Below are positions 6,943 to 14,639 of a stretch of 18,382 nucleotides of DNA, piece by piece; the stretch's first letter is position 1, and every line of letters begins with the position of its first letter. The translations under genes and the position numbers were made by a program. This DNA comes from an uncultured Clostridia bacterium (GTDB lineage Bacteria > Bacillota > Clostridia > Peptostreptococcales > Anaerovoracaceae): NCBI GenBank assembly GCA_934277495.1, contig CAKQUI010000034.1, positions 1 through 18,382 on the forward strand, given 5' to 3'. A model generated the notes under the pieces. The model was given only the letters and a program-made list of their open reading frames with translations, did not search any database and was not told where the DNA came from.

Positions 6943-7656
6943 TTACGACTTCCTGCGTCTTGAGATCACGACTGCGGCTGCTCCTGCCAGTGCCGCTGCT
7001 GCGATGATAACATACACGAACATACGGCTGTCATCACCTGTCCGTGTCATGCTGCCCGTACCCTTTGCATCCGATGTCCCTGACTCATCAGGGTATTCCT
7101 CAGCCATGAACTGCCAGTCGAGTGCTCCGATACGCTCCTGAAAGTCATTGCCCATGGAAATCGGGACGTCAAGCTTCACATACAGATCCACATCAGCGCC
7201 TGAATAGAACGTCCCCAGGCACACCCAGTCTTCCAGACCGTCTTTCTGATCTGCCGGTGCTTCAAAAAGCTTCGTTTTCTGCTGAAGATCCACCCGCAGC
7301 GTCATTTCTTTGAGGAGATCTGCCGAATCCCGCCGGCTCACGATCTCGCCGCCTTTTTCGCTCTCCAGCTCCGCAGTTCCCAGCGCCCTTATGTAAAGTT
7401 TCACCTTTACCTTCTTCGCTGCGTCGTTTCTCACATTTATCTTCTGCGTCAGCGTATCTCCTGGCATCACGCCCTTGAAATCCGTGAAAAGATCCGTAGG
7501 CGACCAGTCGCTTCCCGGCTGGAAAACGAACTTTTCCGCATTGCCTTTGTATGTGACTTTTGCCTGACTGCCGGCTGCCGAAGCTGTCACGGTCATGCTG
7601 CATATCAGCATCAGAATGAGAGCAAGAGACGCAATATTTTTCATTGTTTTTTTCAT
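6943..7656 (-). CDS. Small secreted protein with RTGD anchor signal, last gene of the operon
   Basis: This 237-residue protein is probably held at the cell surface. It has a signal peptide at residues 1-28 (KK start, hydrophobic core, TASAAG). The body begins KVTYKGNAEKFVFQPGS and has GVMPGDTLTQKINVRND (62-78). That MPG-loop-plus-strand pattern is also seen in the TasA-like proteins upstream, so it is likely a beta-sandwich. The C-terminus is TRTGD (204-208), a hydrophobic helix and RRRKS: a sortase-type layout without LPXTG and matching the KTGDD end of the protein at 2144-3988. AAGGAGG overlaps the stop codon of the preceding gene, with 12 bases between the genes. It may anchor the assembled material to the wall; that role is inferred. 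Confidence 0.75.
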   Translation of the reverse strand: MKKTMKNIASLALILMLICSMTVTASAAGSQAKVTYKGNAEKFVFQPGSDWSPTDLFTDFKGVMPGDTLTQKINVRNDAAKKVKVKLYIRALGTAELESEKGGEIVSRRDSADLLKEMTLRVDLQQKTKLFEAPADQKDGLEDWVCLGTFYSGADVDLYVKLDVPISMGNDFQERIGALDWQFMAEEYPDESGTSDAKGTGSMTRTGDDSRMFVYVIIAAAALAGAAAVVISRRRKS

Positions 7657-7668
7657 GACTGCACCTCC

Positions 7669-8250
7669 TTAATTCCCTTTGCTGATGGTTTTTCCGTCAG
7701 CGCTGACTGCGACCTGCCACTTTTCTGCCACCACGCCGGAAGGCAGCGACTGTATGGCTTCTGCAATGACCTCCACCACCTGCCTGCCGCCGTCTGCGTC
7801 GCTGTATCCGGAAAGCGTGACACCGCCGTCTCCGATAAGATCGGTCTCCGGAGAACCTCCGGGAGCGACAGATCTGCTGTAATAGTAGAAACCGTCTTTT
7901 TCGAACCAGCCGTCACCCGGCGTGAAAGAAGGTACGACCGCCATACCGCCTATCCTTTCCCCTGCCTCATTCACTCTGTATCCCACCAGTCTGACACGAA
8001 TGAAAGCATCTATGTTGCTGGTGTTCTTTACATTGACATTTTTCTTCACAGTGCCGTCGAAGTCTTCATCGACCTGGCAGGTGACCTGGGCAGGCTCCAT
8101 AGCGTTCCTGACCACGGCGGTCCTGTGATTCAGGAACATCAGCGTGCCTGTCGCTGTGATGCAAAGTATCAGCAAAGCAGCCAGCGCCGCCGGCAAAGCT
8201 TTGCGTGAGGCTGTTATCCCGGATATTTTATCTCTTATATACATGAACAT
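7669..8250 (-). CDS. TasA/camelysin-like protein 4, membrane-anchored
   Basis: This 193-residue protein has one N-terminal hydrophobic segment (~18-40, ALPAALAALLILCITATGTL) after a basic stretch. A beta-rich domain follows: VTCQVDEDFDGTVKKNVNVKNTSNIDAFIRVRLVG near 56-90 is the typical 'new strand, N-T-S, D-A-(F/Y)-(I/V)-R-V' core of SipW-dependent proteins. Later it has GWFEKDGFYYYSRSVAPGGS, the aromatic loop also present in protein 3 (DDGYYYYNEPLAAGET). It lacks the AYFTD...TTG stretch seen after the signal in proteins 2 and 3, so SipW cleavage is uncertain and it may stay in the membrane. AGGAGG lies 9 bases before the first of two ATGs. The gap to the VWA gene is 15 bases. Confidence 0.75.
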   Translation of the reverse strand: MFMYIRDKISGITASRKALPAALAALLILCITATGTLMFLNHRTAVVRNAMEPAQVTCQVDEDFDGTVKKNVNVKNTSNIDAFIRVRLVGYRVNEAGERIGGMAVVPSFTPGDGWFEKDGFYYYSRSVAPGGSPETDLIGDGGVTLSGYSDADGGRQVVEVIAEAIQSLPSGVVAEKWQVAVSADGKTISKGN

Positions 8251-8265
8251 CTGTACCAGCCTCCT

Positions 8266-11200
8266 TTACCTGTCGCCGAAAATATTTTTTGCCACTGCGC
8301 TGTAGCCATTCAGGAAAGACTCGTACCGGTCATGGTTCCTGACGGTGATACTGCCGGACGTCTGATCCCTGTCAAGCTCCACGCCCTCTGAGATCACCGG
8401 CACCGGATCTTCGTATCTCCATGCCCACCGGGTATCTTCCTTTACGGTATATTTCCCTGCAGGCAGCTCTCTTACTGTTTCGCTGTCATTACCGGTTATC
8501 GTCATCGACGTGTAAAACTTCCCGTTTCTGTAGATATCCATCACATAGGGCTCGCCGTCAGCACCGCCGGATTTGGTCACTGTCAGCCGGCAGGTCTTCA
8601 CATGCAGGAGGAACTGCTCCTTTTCTTTGTCGAAATCACACTCTCCGCTGCAGTTTTCATGATGGAAAGTGACATGCTCTGTTATGTCATCGCCTTCGAT
8701 GCTCACTGTCACTTTCACAGGGATGTCTTCTTTCGTCGAGATCACGCCGTCCCTGTAATACTTGTCGCTGTCAGTATCCGGATCCCAGGAAAGCGTCAGC
8801 TCCGGCTTTTTCCCTGTCATTACCACGCCACTGTCGGTATCTGCCCGATCGCCGTGCTTCCAGACCACGCCGGCTTCATTGCTGCTGTAGTCTGCCGGTG
8901 ATTTTTCCCCATAGTACACCGTACTGTCCCTGAACGTCAGCTCCGGCTTGAAGACGCTGATCTTTCCAGCAGCTTCATCGGAAGTTTCTCCTGCTCCGGA
9001 CTTTGCTTTCACCGTTCCTGTAACGGTATATGAACTGTCGCTGGTGAGATCTTCAAGACCGCCGTACTTTTCAGAGAAAATATCTCTGCCATCTGCATCC
9101 TCTGCGGATACAGATATGTCAACAAAGGCGTTCTGCCACGGCTCCAGTCCGTAGTTTTCTTTGCTGAGATCAAGAGATATCTTTCCAGCACTGGCTGTGA
9201 TGTTTTTTCTGATATCCGCTGCACTGATGCTGCCTTTCAGATAAATGTCCATATCGCCGGCTTTCACCGATATTTCGCTGACCGGCACATCAGTCTCTGG
9301 TCTTTCGAAATTCTCAACGACAGTCTCATCACCGTCTTTTTCAGTATATATCCCGGATGCTGCGCCGTTGGTGGGGACTCCGTTTCCGCCCAGAAAACCG
9401 TCACGGACGCTGACATCGAACTCGATGATCAGCTTCCTGCCTCTTGGAGTTTCCCTGCCGTCAGTCTTATCTACGCCGACATAGTTCTCGGAAAAATCAA
9501 AGCCCGTGACTTTCACTGTTTTATCCTGTATCTCTGCACTGATACCGGAGGCTGCAGTTTCGTCTTTCCATTTTGCAGTCTTTCCATCTGTTTCATAACC
9601 ATCGAACTGCACAGTGCTGATGCTTATGTCATCTGTCGTCATGACCTCCGGCAGCTGGAAATAGTCCGAAACGATGTCCTTCACCACTGTGTCGCTGCCG
9701 AGCTTCACACTGGCGCCTCCTGTTTCGATCTGCTTTGAGATCTGCTGGAAAATGTCGCTGAGAGCTGCTGTGCTGCTGGCGGAAAGATAGTAACTCGGCG
9801 TCTGAGGCGTGCCGTTGTTGCTGGAGAGGTTCTGCATGAACCAGTTGCAGGCTGCAGGAAGTGATGCCGATTTATCCCCCAGATCACCGCCCGGCTTCGT
9901 CCCGGTGCTGGTGGCGTCCGCTCCTGAAAATATACCTACGGAATATGCCGTTGCTCCTGCCGTCTTTATCTCGCCTGCCTTGCTTATGGCATCGTTAGCG
10001 ACGTTGAGCTGGAAACCGTTATTTGCAGTCGGACTTCCGTCAGTGAACATGATGACCACACGATTCCTTTTCTCGCCTGCAGCTACAGGGTTGCTGTCCA
10101 GTATGTTCTTGGCCATATCCATACCCAGGTCGGCTTTCGTGGCTCCGCTGGCTGCCAGTGCATTCAACGAAGCACTGATATTTCCTGTGCCTGCTGCTGT
10201 GCTCATATCCTGGAAAGCCTTGCTGTACTGGCTGCTGATGGTGTTTCCTGCGTAGTTATATTGAGTACCGCCGATAAACAGTTCTGTATTTTCATAGCTA
10301 TAGGTCTCGCCGCTGGCGAAGCCTGCTATTGCTATCCTGTGCTCCACGTCGTCATCGGTGCCTGCGATACCGTCGGCGCCCTTTGCTTTTTCAGCTACCG
10401 CACTGCTGAAAGAAGTGACAGCTTCCTTCAGTGCTTCAAGTTTGGTAGTGCTGCTGTTTGCCCTTGTGTAAAAAGTATATCCCGGATCGGTGTTCCAGCC
10501 TGTGGATGTGCCGATGGTCTGGCGATCACCGCTGCTGTCAGTGTAGAAATAGGCGTAGCTGTTGCTGCCCCATGAATGTTCTACGCTCACTTCATAATAG
10601 TCACCATTGCTGTCTTTGTAATACATAGGACTCCGACGATCGTTATAACTGCCGTTGTTCTTATTCCTGGTGATCGCGGTGTAATTATACCCGAAAGGAT
10701 CGCCCATACTTCCTGACTGGTCCAGTACCAGCACTATGTCCGTTGGAATGTCTTCCGTCACCGTAGTCGTGGTGGTCGCTCCCGTGACGTAGGACTCAAG
10801 ACGTATCCTGTAAGTCCCGTCGTCATTTTTCACGGCGGTCTTCTCCGTCACTACGCCGTCGCTTGTGACCCGCTCCGGGTCTGTGCTCTCTGCCGATGCC
10901 TTTGCTTTTCTGGCTGACTGAGATCTACCGGTTACCGGTTCAAGGAAAGGCGCCACTTTTGTAAAATCCACGGTCCTGAAATCAGGCAGCGTCATTTCGT
11001 CAGCATCAGAAGATACTGTGTCTTCGCTTTCGCTGCGCTGCGCTGCATACGCTTTCAGGGCTTCGTACTGCTGCTGGCTCAGCTTTCTTATTTCGGTTTC
11101 CTTTTCTTCATTGCTGTCAAGAGACACCAGATAGCGGTACTGCTCCTCCGTAGTCATTTTCGTTATGTCGATGCCGTCAGGTTCCTGCACAGCACTTTCT

Positions 11201-11409
11201 GTCTCCCTGACTGATGAAGGCTCTGTCTGGCGTGTCTCCGCTGCAGTTTCTTCAACGGGAATACTGTCTGACGGCTGCTCCGCTGTGGTCTCTTCGGTGG
11301 TTACCGTATCCTGGGCAGCCGCATCTCCCGATACCAGCGTGAAAGCGGACAGTATCATGGACATGCAAAGAACGAGGGACAGTATCCTGCTTTTTTTCGA
11401 TTTTTTCAT
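8266..11409 (-). CDS. Large secreted von Willebrand A domain adhesin with C-terminal Cna-B-like domain
   Basis: This 1047-residue secreted protein probably mediates adhesion or fibre structure. The signal peptide is residues 1-32 (KKSKK, hydrophobic core, DAAA). A T/E/S-rich linker follows to about 135. The vWA domain (about 222-570) has the full MIDAS metal site: D230-S232-S234 in DQSGSMG, T424 in SGATKAD, and D457 in FTDGSPT. It also carries an insertion with aromatic repeats at 250-320. After it lie beta-sandwich regions, and at the C-terminus a Cna-B-like domain (LTVTKSGG near 945, LPAGKYTVKED). The extreme end is SFLNGYSAVAKNIFGDR, with no sortase motif or transmembrane helix, so attachment must be indirect. 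AGGAGG precedes the start by 8 bases; the gap to tasA-like 3 is 17 bases. Confidence 0.85.
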   Translation of the reverse strand: MKKSKKSRILSLVLCMSMILSAFTLVSGDAAAQDTVTTEETTAEQPSDSIPVEETAAETRQTEPSSVRETESAVQEPDGIDITKMTTEEQYRYLVSLDSNEEKETEIRKLSQQQYEALKAYAAQRSESEDTVSSDADEMTLPDFRTVDFTKVAPFLEPVTGRSQSARKAKASAESTDPERVTSDGVVTEKTAVKNDDGTYRIRLESYVTGATTTTTVTEDIPTDIVLVLDQSGSMGDPFGYNYTAITRNKNNGSYNDRRSPMYYKDSNGDYYEVSVEHSWGSNSYAYFYTDSSGDRQTIGTSTGWNTDPGYTFYTRANSSTTKLEALKEAVTSFSSAVAEKAKGADGIAGTDDDVEHRIAIAGFASGETYSYENTELFIGGTQYNYAGNTISSQYSKAFQDMSTAAGTGNISASLNALAASGATKADLGMDMAKNILDSNPVAAGEKRNRVVIMFTDGSPTANNGFQLNVANDAISKAGEIKTAGATAYSVGIFSGADATSTGTKPGGDLGDKSASLPAACNWFMQNLSSNNGTPQTPSYYLSASSTAALSDIFQQISKQIETGGASVKLGSDTVVKDIVSDYFQLPEVMTTDDISISTVQFDGYETDGKTAKWKDETAASGISAEIQDKTVKVTGFDFSENYVGVDKTDGRETPRGRKLIIEFDVSVRDGFLGGNGVPTNGAASGIYTEKDGDETVVENFERPETDVPVSEISVKAGDMDIYLKGSISAADIRKNITASAGKISLDLSKENYGLEPWQNAFVDISVSAEDADGRDIFSEKYGGLEDLTSDSSYTVTGTVKAKSGAGETSDEAAGKISVFKPELTFRDSTVYYGEKSPADYSSNEAGVVWKHGDRADTDSGVVMTGKKPELTLSWDPDTDSDKYYRDGVISTKEDIPVKVTVSIEGDDITEHVTFHHENCSGECDFDKEKEQFLLHVKTCRLTVTKSGGADGEPYVMDIYRNGKFYTSMTITGNDSETVRELPAGKYTVKEDTRWAWRYEDPVPVISEGVELDRDQTSGSITVRNHDRYESFLNGYSAVAKNIFGDR

Positions 11410-11426
11410 GCTCTCTCCTCCTTCAC

Positions 11427-12005
11427 TTATTTTTCCGCATCAGGCCAGCCCGCTGCAGTGAATACATCGCTGCCGTTGTTTTTCACCTGCACCGCCTGTG
11501 CGCTGACTTTGATGACGGCTTTGCTGTCCTGATACATGTTTCCCATGGCAGGGTCGAAGCTGACGTTCCTGAACAGTGCCTCAGTAGTTTCACCGGCTGC
11601 CAGGGGCTCATTGTAGTAATAGTATCCGTCGTCACCATAGGTCCACCGGCTGCTGTCGTAGTCCAGCGTTACCAGCTGCGGATCGGCTGTGCCGGATGCG
11701 CCCTCGGCCAGATGTATTGACTGCGCCACACTTACTCTTATGTATGCCGCCTCGCCTCCGGTGTTCTCGACCCTGACTATCTTGGAAACTTTCTGTCCCG
11801 GCATCACGTTATAGATGTCCCTGGACTCTTCGAAAGGGATCTCTGCATCATCAACAAGTGCAGTTTCCTGAAGCTCGATCCTGATGTTGCCGGTGGTCAC
11901 CACATTCCTGGCGGTGTCTGCGGTGTTGAAATATGCGATAGTCGTGTATATCATCACCGAAATGCACAACGCCAGGACTGCTCCGGCTGCGATCTTCTTT
12001 TTCAT
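11427..12005 (-). CDS. TasA/camelysin-like protein 3
   Basis: This 192-residue secreted protein is of the SipW-dependent TasA/camelysin type, likely a fibre subunit or accessory. The N-terminus is a short hydrophobic signal running into TIAYFNTADTARNVVTTGNI (22-41), the characteristic SipW signal region. Then come NVMPGQKVSKIVRVENTGGE (66-85) and AAYIRVSVAQS, the N-terminal strands of the fold, and GDDGYYYYNEPLAAGETTEA toward the end. GAGGAG lies 9 bases before the start. It follows the 220-bp inverted-end element, so it is separated from tasA-like 2 by 301 bases, whereas other gaps downstream in the operon are 12-17 bases. Family assignment is good; exact role is unknown. Confidence 0.8.
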   Translation of the reverse strand: MKKKIAAGAVLALCISVMIYTTIAYFNTADTARNVVTTGNIRIELQETALVDDAEIPFEESRDIYNVMPGQKVSKIVRVENTGGEAAYIRVSVAQSIHLAEGASGTADPQLVTLDYDSSRWTYGDDGYYYYNEPLAAGETTEALFRNVSFDPAMGNMYQDSKAVIKVSAQAVQVKNNGSDVFTAAGWPDAEK

Positions 12006-12052
12006 AATCGGTAACTCCTCTCAGTTTTTCAAATGTCGGTATGCCTCTTCAT

Positions 12053-12272
12053 ACAGGGCATATATGGATATCCGTGTGTCTGGTATCGCAGGCGTAAAGT
12101 TCCGGCTGCAGATCATGTAAAGCTGCATCTGTGCTGCCTTTTCTATGCTGTACATGGAATGGAAAGTTCTTTGCCAGCTGAAGCCGGTAAAAACTGCATT
12201 TCTGCCCGGAGACCCGAAGGCGATCCGCAAAAGGCTCTCTTTGCCCTTGCCGGATATCCATATATACCCTGC
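12053..12272. mobile_element. 220-bp element with 22-bp imperfect terminal inverted repeats
   Basis: The segment 12053-12074 is the reverse complement of 12251-12272 at 20 of 22 positions (core CGGATATCCATATAT). The enclosed 176 bases include a degenerate copy of the dispersed repeat (GCCCGGAG...GGCGATCCGC near 12206-12228). It sits inside the operon between two tasA-like genes. Size and inverted ends suggest a miniature non-autonomous element. I could not see a clear target-site duplication. In RNA it would be a large hairpin, so an mRNA structural element is an alternative. Confidence 0.5.
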
Positions 12273-12286
12273 TCCGCAGAGCAGGG
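12267..12286. other. 8-bp GC hairpin overlapping the right inverted end
   Basis: CCCTGCTC and GAGCAGGG close a CGCA tetraloop, 21 bases after the stop codon of tasA-like 2. Neither strand has a U-tract after it, so it is not a standard terminator. CCCTGC at 12267-12272 is also part of the right inverted end, so the small hairpin and the long-range pairing exclude each other. Confidence 0.55.
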
Positions 12287-12307
12287 ATATGTCCACATCA
12301 TGACTTT

Positions 12308-13015
12308 TTATTTGAATGCATTATATGTTCCCGGAATGCCGAAAGAAGTGTTGAGTGCTTCATAGGCATCAGAGAATCCTGCAGCCTGTGTTCCTTCTGC
12401 GATGACTTTGATCTCCCAGTCTTCGCCAAGAGTTTCCTTGATCTTTGTTATGTCATCATTCGTAACTTTCCTGTCGAGGTATACCTGATGCATTGCCTTT
12501 TCAGCAGTAGTCTCACCGGCTTTGAGTGCTTTGCCGTAGGTGACTACATATACGTTGTATTTCACGCCGTCTGTTGTAGTCTCATAGTAGTTCCAGTCTC
12601 CCTGATACGGGTCGCCGGCTGTCTTCGACCAGTCCCACTTGTCTGCGCCTATGGAGTCAGGTTCATAATTGAAGTGGAGCACATTTTTTCCAGCATCGAA
12701 CTCTGTACTGCCATTGTCCAGGATCGACGGTATGGCGATATGTACACGTACATATGCGTCTTCAGACTCCAGTTCGTTCTTCACCATGACTTCCTTAGTG
12801 ACTCCGTTCTGTAAAGTCCCGTCCTGTGCGCTGCCTGTTGCAGGTATCAGCTTTGAGTTCTGCTCGAAATTTTCCTCCAGAGAAATATCCACTTTTCCGG
12901 TAGTGAAAACGTTATTCTTTGCATCTGTGTCTGTAAAATATGCCAGCGATGCGCCGATGATGCATGTCACCAGCAAAGCAGCTGCAATACTGCATGTTAC
13001 TATTTTCTTTTTCAT
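12308..13015 (-). CDS. TasA/camelysin-like protein 2
   Basis: This 235-residue secreted SipW-dependent protein is the largest of the set. Signal residues ~5-25 lead into SLAYFTDTDAKNNVFTTGKV (23-42), the classic TasA/camelysin sequence around the SipW cleavage site. The mature part starts DISLEENFEQNSKLIPATG and continues VTKEVMVKNELESEDAYVRVHIAIPS, the strand pattern shared with the others. An aromatic stretch (WDWSK, DWNYYETTTDGVKYNVYVVTYGKALKAGETT) follows. AAAGGA lies about 8 bases before the ATG; the gap after tasA-like 1 is 29 bases. It is the best candidate for the main fibre subunit, by its closeness to the canonical motif; this is inference. Confidence 0.85.
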   Translation of the reverse strand: MKKKIVTCSIAAALLVTCIIGASLAYFTDTDAKNNVFTTGKVDISLEENFEQNSKLIPATGSAQDGTLQNGVTKEVMVKNELESEDAYVRVHIAIPSILDNGSTEFDAGKNVLHFNYEPDSIGADKWDWSKTAGDPYQGDWNYYETTTDGVKYNVYVVTYGKALKAGETTAEKAMHQVYLDRKVTNDDITKIKETLGEDWEIKVIAEGTQAAGFSDAYEALNTSFGIPGTYNAFK

Positions 13016-13044
13016 ATGTTATCGTCCTTTCGTATATGCGTGCT

Positions 13045-13626
13045 TTAGTTCCATGCCGGTGCTGCATTCCATGCTTCCGCAGCTGTCTCGAATCCGTCAG
13101 CCTGGACTGCATAGGCTTCTACTGTTATTGTCTTTCCTGCATAATCTGCAACAGCTGCGTCACTCTTTACCTTGAAAGTGTCGAACACTTTGATGTCTTC
13201 TTCTGCATTTACAGTTGTTTTATAGGCGTACACATTTGTCGCTCCGGCTACAGCTGTCCAGCCCTTTGCTGCCATCTGTGCAGCAACGGTATCATCATCT
13301 TCTATACCAGCGATCTGATCCACTACCTTGACGAACAGCCAGCTTTCTTCACTTCCTGTAGTCACATGTACTGTTGGATCCTTTGTGTAGTTATGACCAG
13401 GTATGAGCTTGTAGTCGTTGGCTTTTACTCTGGCTGCGCCTTCTACAGGAACTCCGGTCTCGTCTACCTTCGCCTCGTCCAGTGTGATATTCACATTACC
13501 TGCCGTGAATGTATTCGTCACTGTGTCTGTCTTCGACGTCAGATACGCCATCGTTCCCAGTACGCTCCCCACTACCAGTACCACTGCGGAAAGTACCGTT
13601 AAAAAAACTTTCTTCTTGCTTTTCAT
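13045..13626 (-). CDS. TasA/camelysin-like protein 1
   Basis: This 193-residue secreted SipW-dependent protein has a basic start (KSKKK), a hydrophobic core (8-24), and TMAYLTSKTDTVTNTFTAGN (25-44), the SipW-type cleavage region. The mature strands are VNITLDEAKVDETG, then NDYKLIPGHNYTKDPTVHVTTGSEESWLFVKVVDQ. The family's 'PG...K.P.V.N.G....YVRV' core appears here as LIPGHNYTKDPTVHV. It ends DGFETAAEAWNAAPAWN. AGGAGG lies 8 bases before the start. It directly follows the sipW peptidase gene (103-base gap), the arrangement expected when a peptidase and its client are expressed together. Confidence 0.85.
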   Translation of the reverse strand: MKSKKKVFLTVLSAVVLVVGSVLGTMAYLTSKTDTVTNTFTAGNVNITLDEAKVDETGVPVEGAARVKANDYKLIPGHNYTKDPTVHVTTGSEESWLFVKVVDQIAGIEDDDTVAAQMAAKGWTAVAGATNVYAYKTTVNAEEDIKVFDTFKVKSDAAVADYAGKTITVEAYAVQADGFETAAEAWNAAPAWN

Positions 13627-13729
13627 GTTTATCTCCTCCTATGAAAAAACTTGATATATCTGGGCGCCTTATTGCGTTACCCACTTTTTTATCTGCTCCT
13701 GTTGTTTCCAGGACAGACAGATCTGTCGG

Positions 13730-14374
13730 TCACCGGTCTGCCGGTTTCTTCGCCGTAACTTTCTGCACATGAGCTGAACGTTCCTGAGATGGCAAATCCT
13801 CCTCAGCAAAACCATGTCCGCTATGCTCCCCGGCAGTACATTTCCGGCTTTCGCTCAGGCTGCCACGGCTGCCTTTGCTGCTTTCAAAGAGATCTGGCAG
13901 GAACGCCAGCAGTATTATCAGCGCCGCTGCTGCCAGCGCAAGGTATCTGCCCGGCGGTTCCTTTACATATGCTGCAAAATAGCCAAAATACGGTATCGTG
14001 AATACCGGCTTTCCTATGAGATTTTTGAAATGCACAGGAGATGCGTCCGGATTTTCGTTGGCATCGCCCTTGGTATAGAAATACTGATTTTTTTCGTCGA
14101 TCTTTATAACTCTGTGTGTTGCGACTGTAAGATTTTCGTCGAGAATGAATGTTATCGGATCCCCTGTTTTTATATCCTGCGGGTCTGTCTTTTTCACATA
14201 TATCAGCGATCCCGTATGATACGCAGGTTCCATGGAACCTGACAGGACGCTGTATGTCTGAAAACCGACCGCCTTTGCTCCCACCAGCAGGATGGCCATA
14301 CCCACAGCAATGATCACAAGAAATGTTGTGACGGCAGAATAGATCTTCCTGCCTGATGTTTTGCTTTTCCCCAT
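13730..14374 (-). CDS. sipW: SipW-type (ER-type) signal peptidase I
   Basis: This membrane serine protease cleaves the signal peptides of TasA-like proteins. The 214 residues comprise an N-terminal membrane helix (~13-33), the catalytic serine S47 in SVLSGSMEP, and histidine H87 in ATHRVI. The histidine stands in place of the lysine of ordinary bacterial signal peptidases, the mark of the ER/SipW type. D104 and D110 lie in TKGDANENPD, and a second hydrophobic helix spans ~143-161. After it is a hydrophilic tail of ~50 residues (SSKGSRGSLSESRKC... to KPADR), longer than I expect for the family. The start has weak AGGTG before it. It is the first gene of the operon; the TasA-like genes downstream are its likely substrates. 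Confidence 0.9.
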   Translation of the reverse strand: MGKSKTSGRKIYSAVTTFLVIIAVGMAILLVGAKAVGFQTYSVLSGSMEPAYHTGSLIYVKKTDPQDIKTGDPITFILDENLTVATHRVIKIDEKNQYFYTKGDANENPDASPVHFKNLIGKPVFTIPYFGYFAAYVKEPPGRYLALAAAALIILLAFLPDLFESSKGSRGSLSESRKCTAGEHSGHGFAEEDLPSQERSAHVQKVTAKKPADR

Positions 14375-14462
14375 TTTTTCACCTGTAAACCATATGTATT
14401 TGCTCCCTGTCCGGAATGCATCCGCTGAAATGTCAGCCGTTTCCGGAGGTACTGTGTGTGAC

Positions 14463-14489
14463 TGGTCCGAAAACAGACTTTATGGTCCG
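14463..14489. promoter_or_regulatory. Direct repeat TGGTCCG at the sipW operon start site
   Basis: TGGTCCG occurs at 14463-14469 and 14483-14489, 20 bases apart, about two helical turns. One copy overlaps the predicted transcription start and the other lies about 20 bases downstream. This spacing fits a regulator binding one DNA face, but a coincidence cannot be excluded. Confidence 0.3.
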
Positions 14490-14494
14490 GGTGT

Positions 14495-14500
14495 ATTATA
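14495..14500 (-). promoter_or_regulatory. -10 box of the sipW operon
   Basis: A consensus TATAAT lies on the minus strand 120 bases before the sipW start codon. No good -35 is found at 16-18 bases; TTGCAC is present but only 12 bases upstream. The promoter may need an activator. The leader of ~110 bases contains a small hairpin (GCTGA with TCAGC). Confidence 0.4.
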
Positions 14501-14639
14501 GTAGATCGATAAGTGCAAAAGCTTGAAATTTGAACGATTCTGGATATGCTGTGCTGTGACTGGACGGCTGGACTGCAAAGTCTGCCTTTTAGACTATATT
14601 TTTTAAATTTCTGTTTAGAATATATATTTTTTCATATCC

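Noticed and set aside
12021..12296. 91-residue leftward protein between tasA-like 2 and 3
   Set aside because: It lies across the inverted-end element and a degenerate dispersed repeat; no good ribosome binding site.
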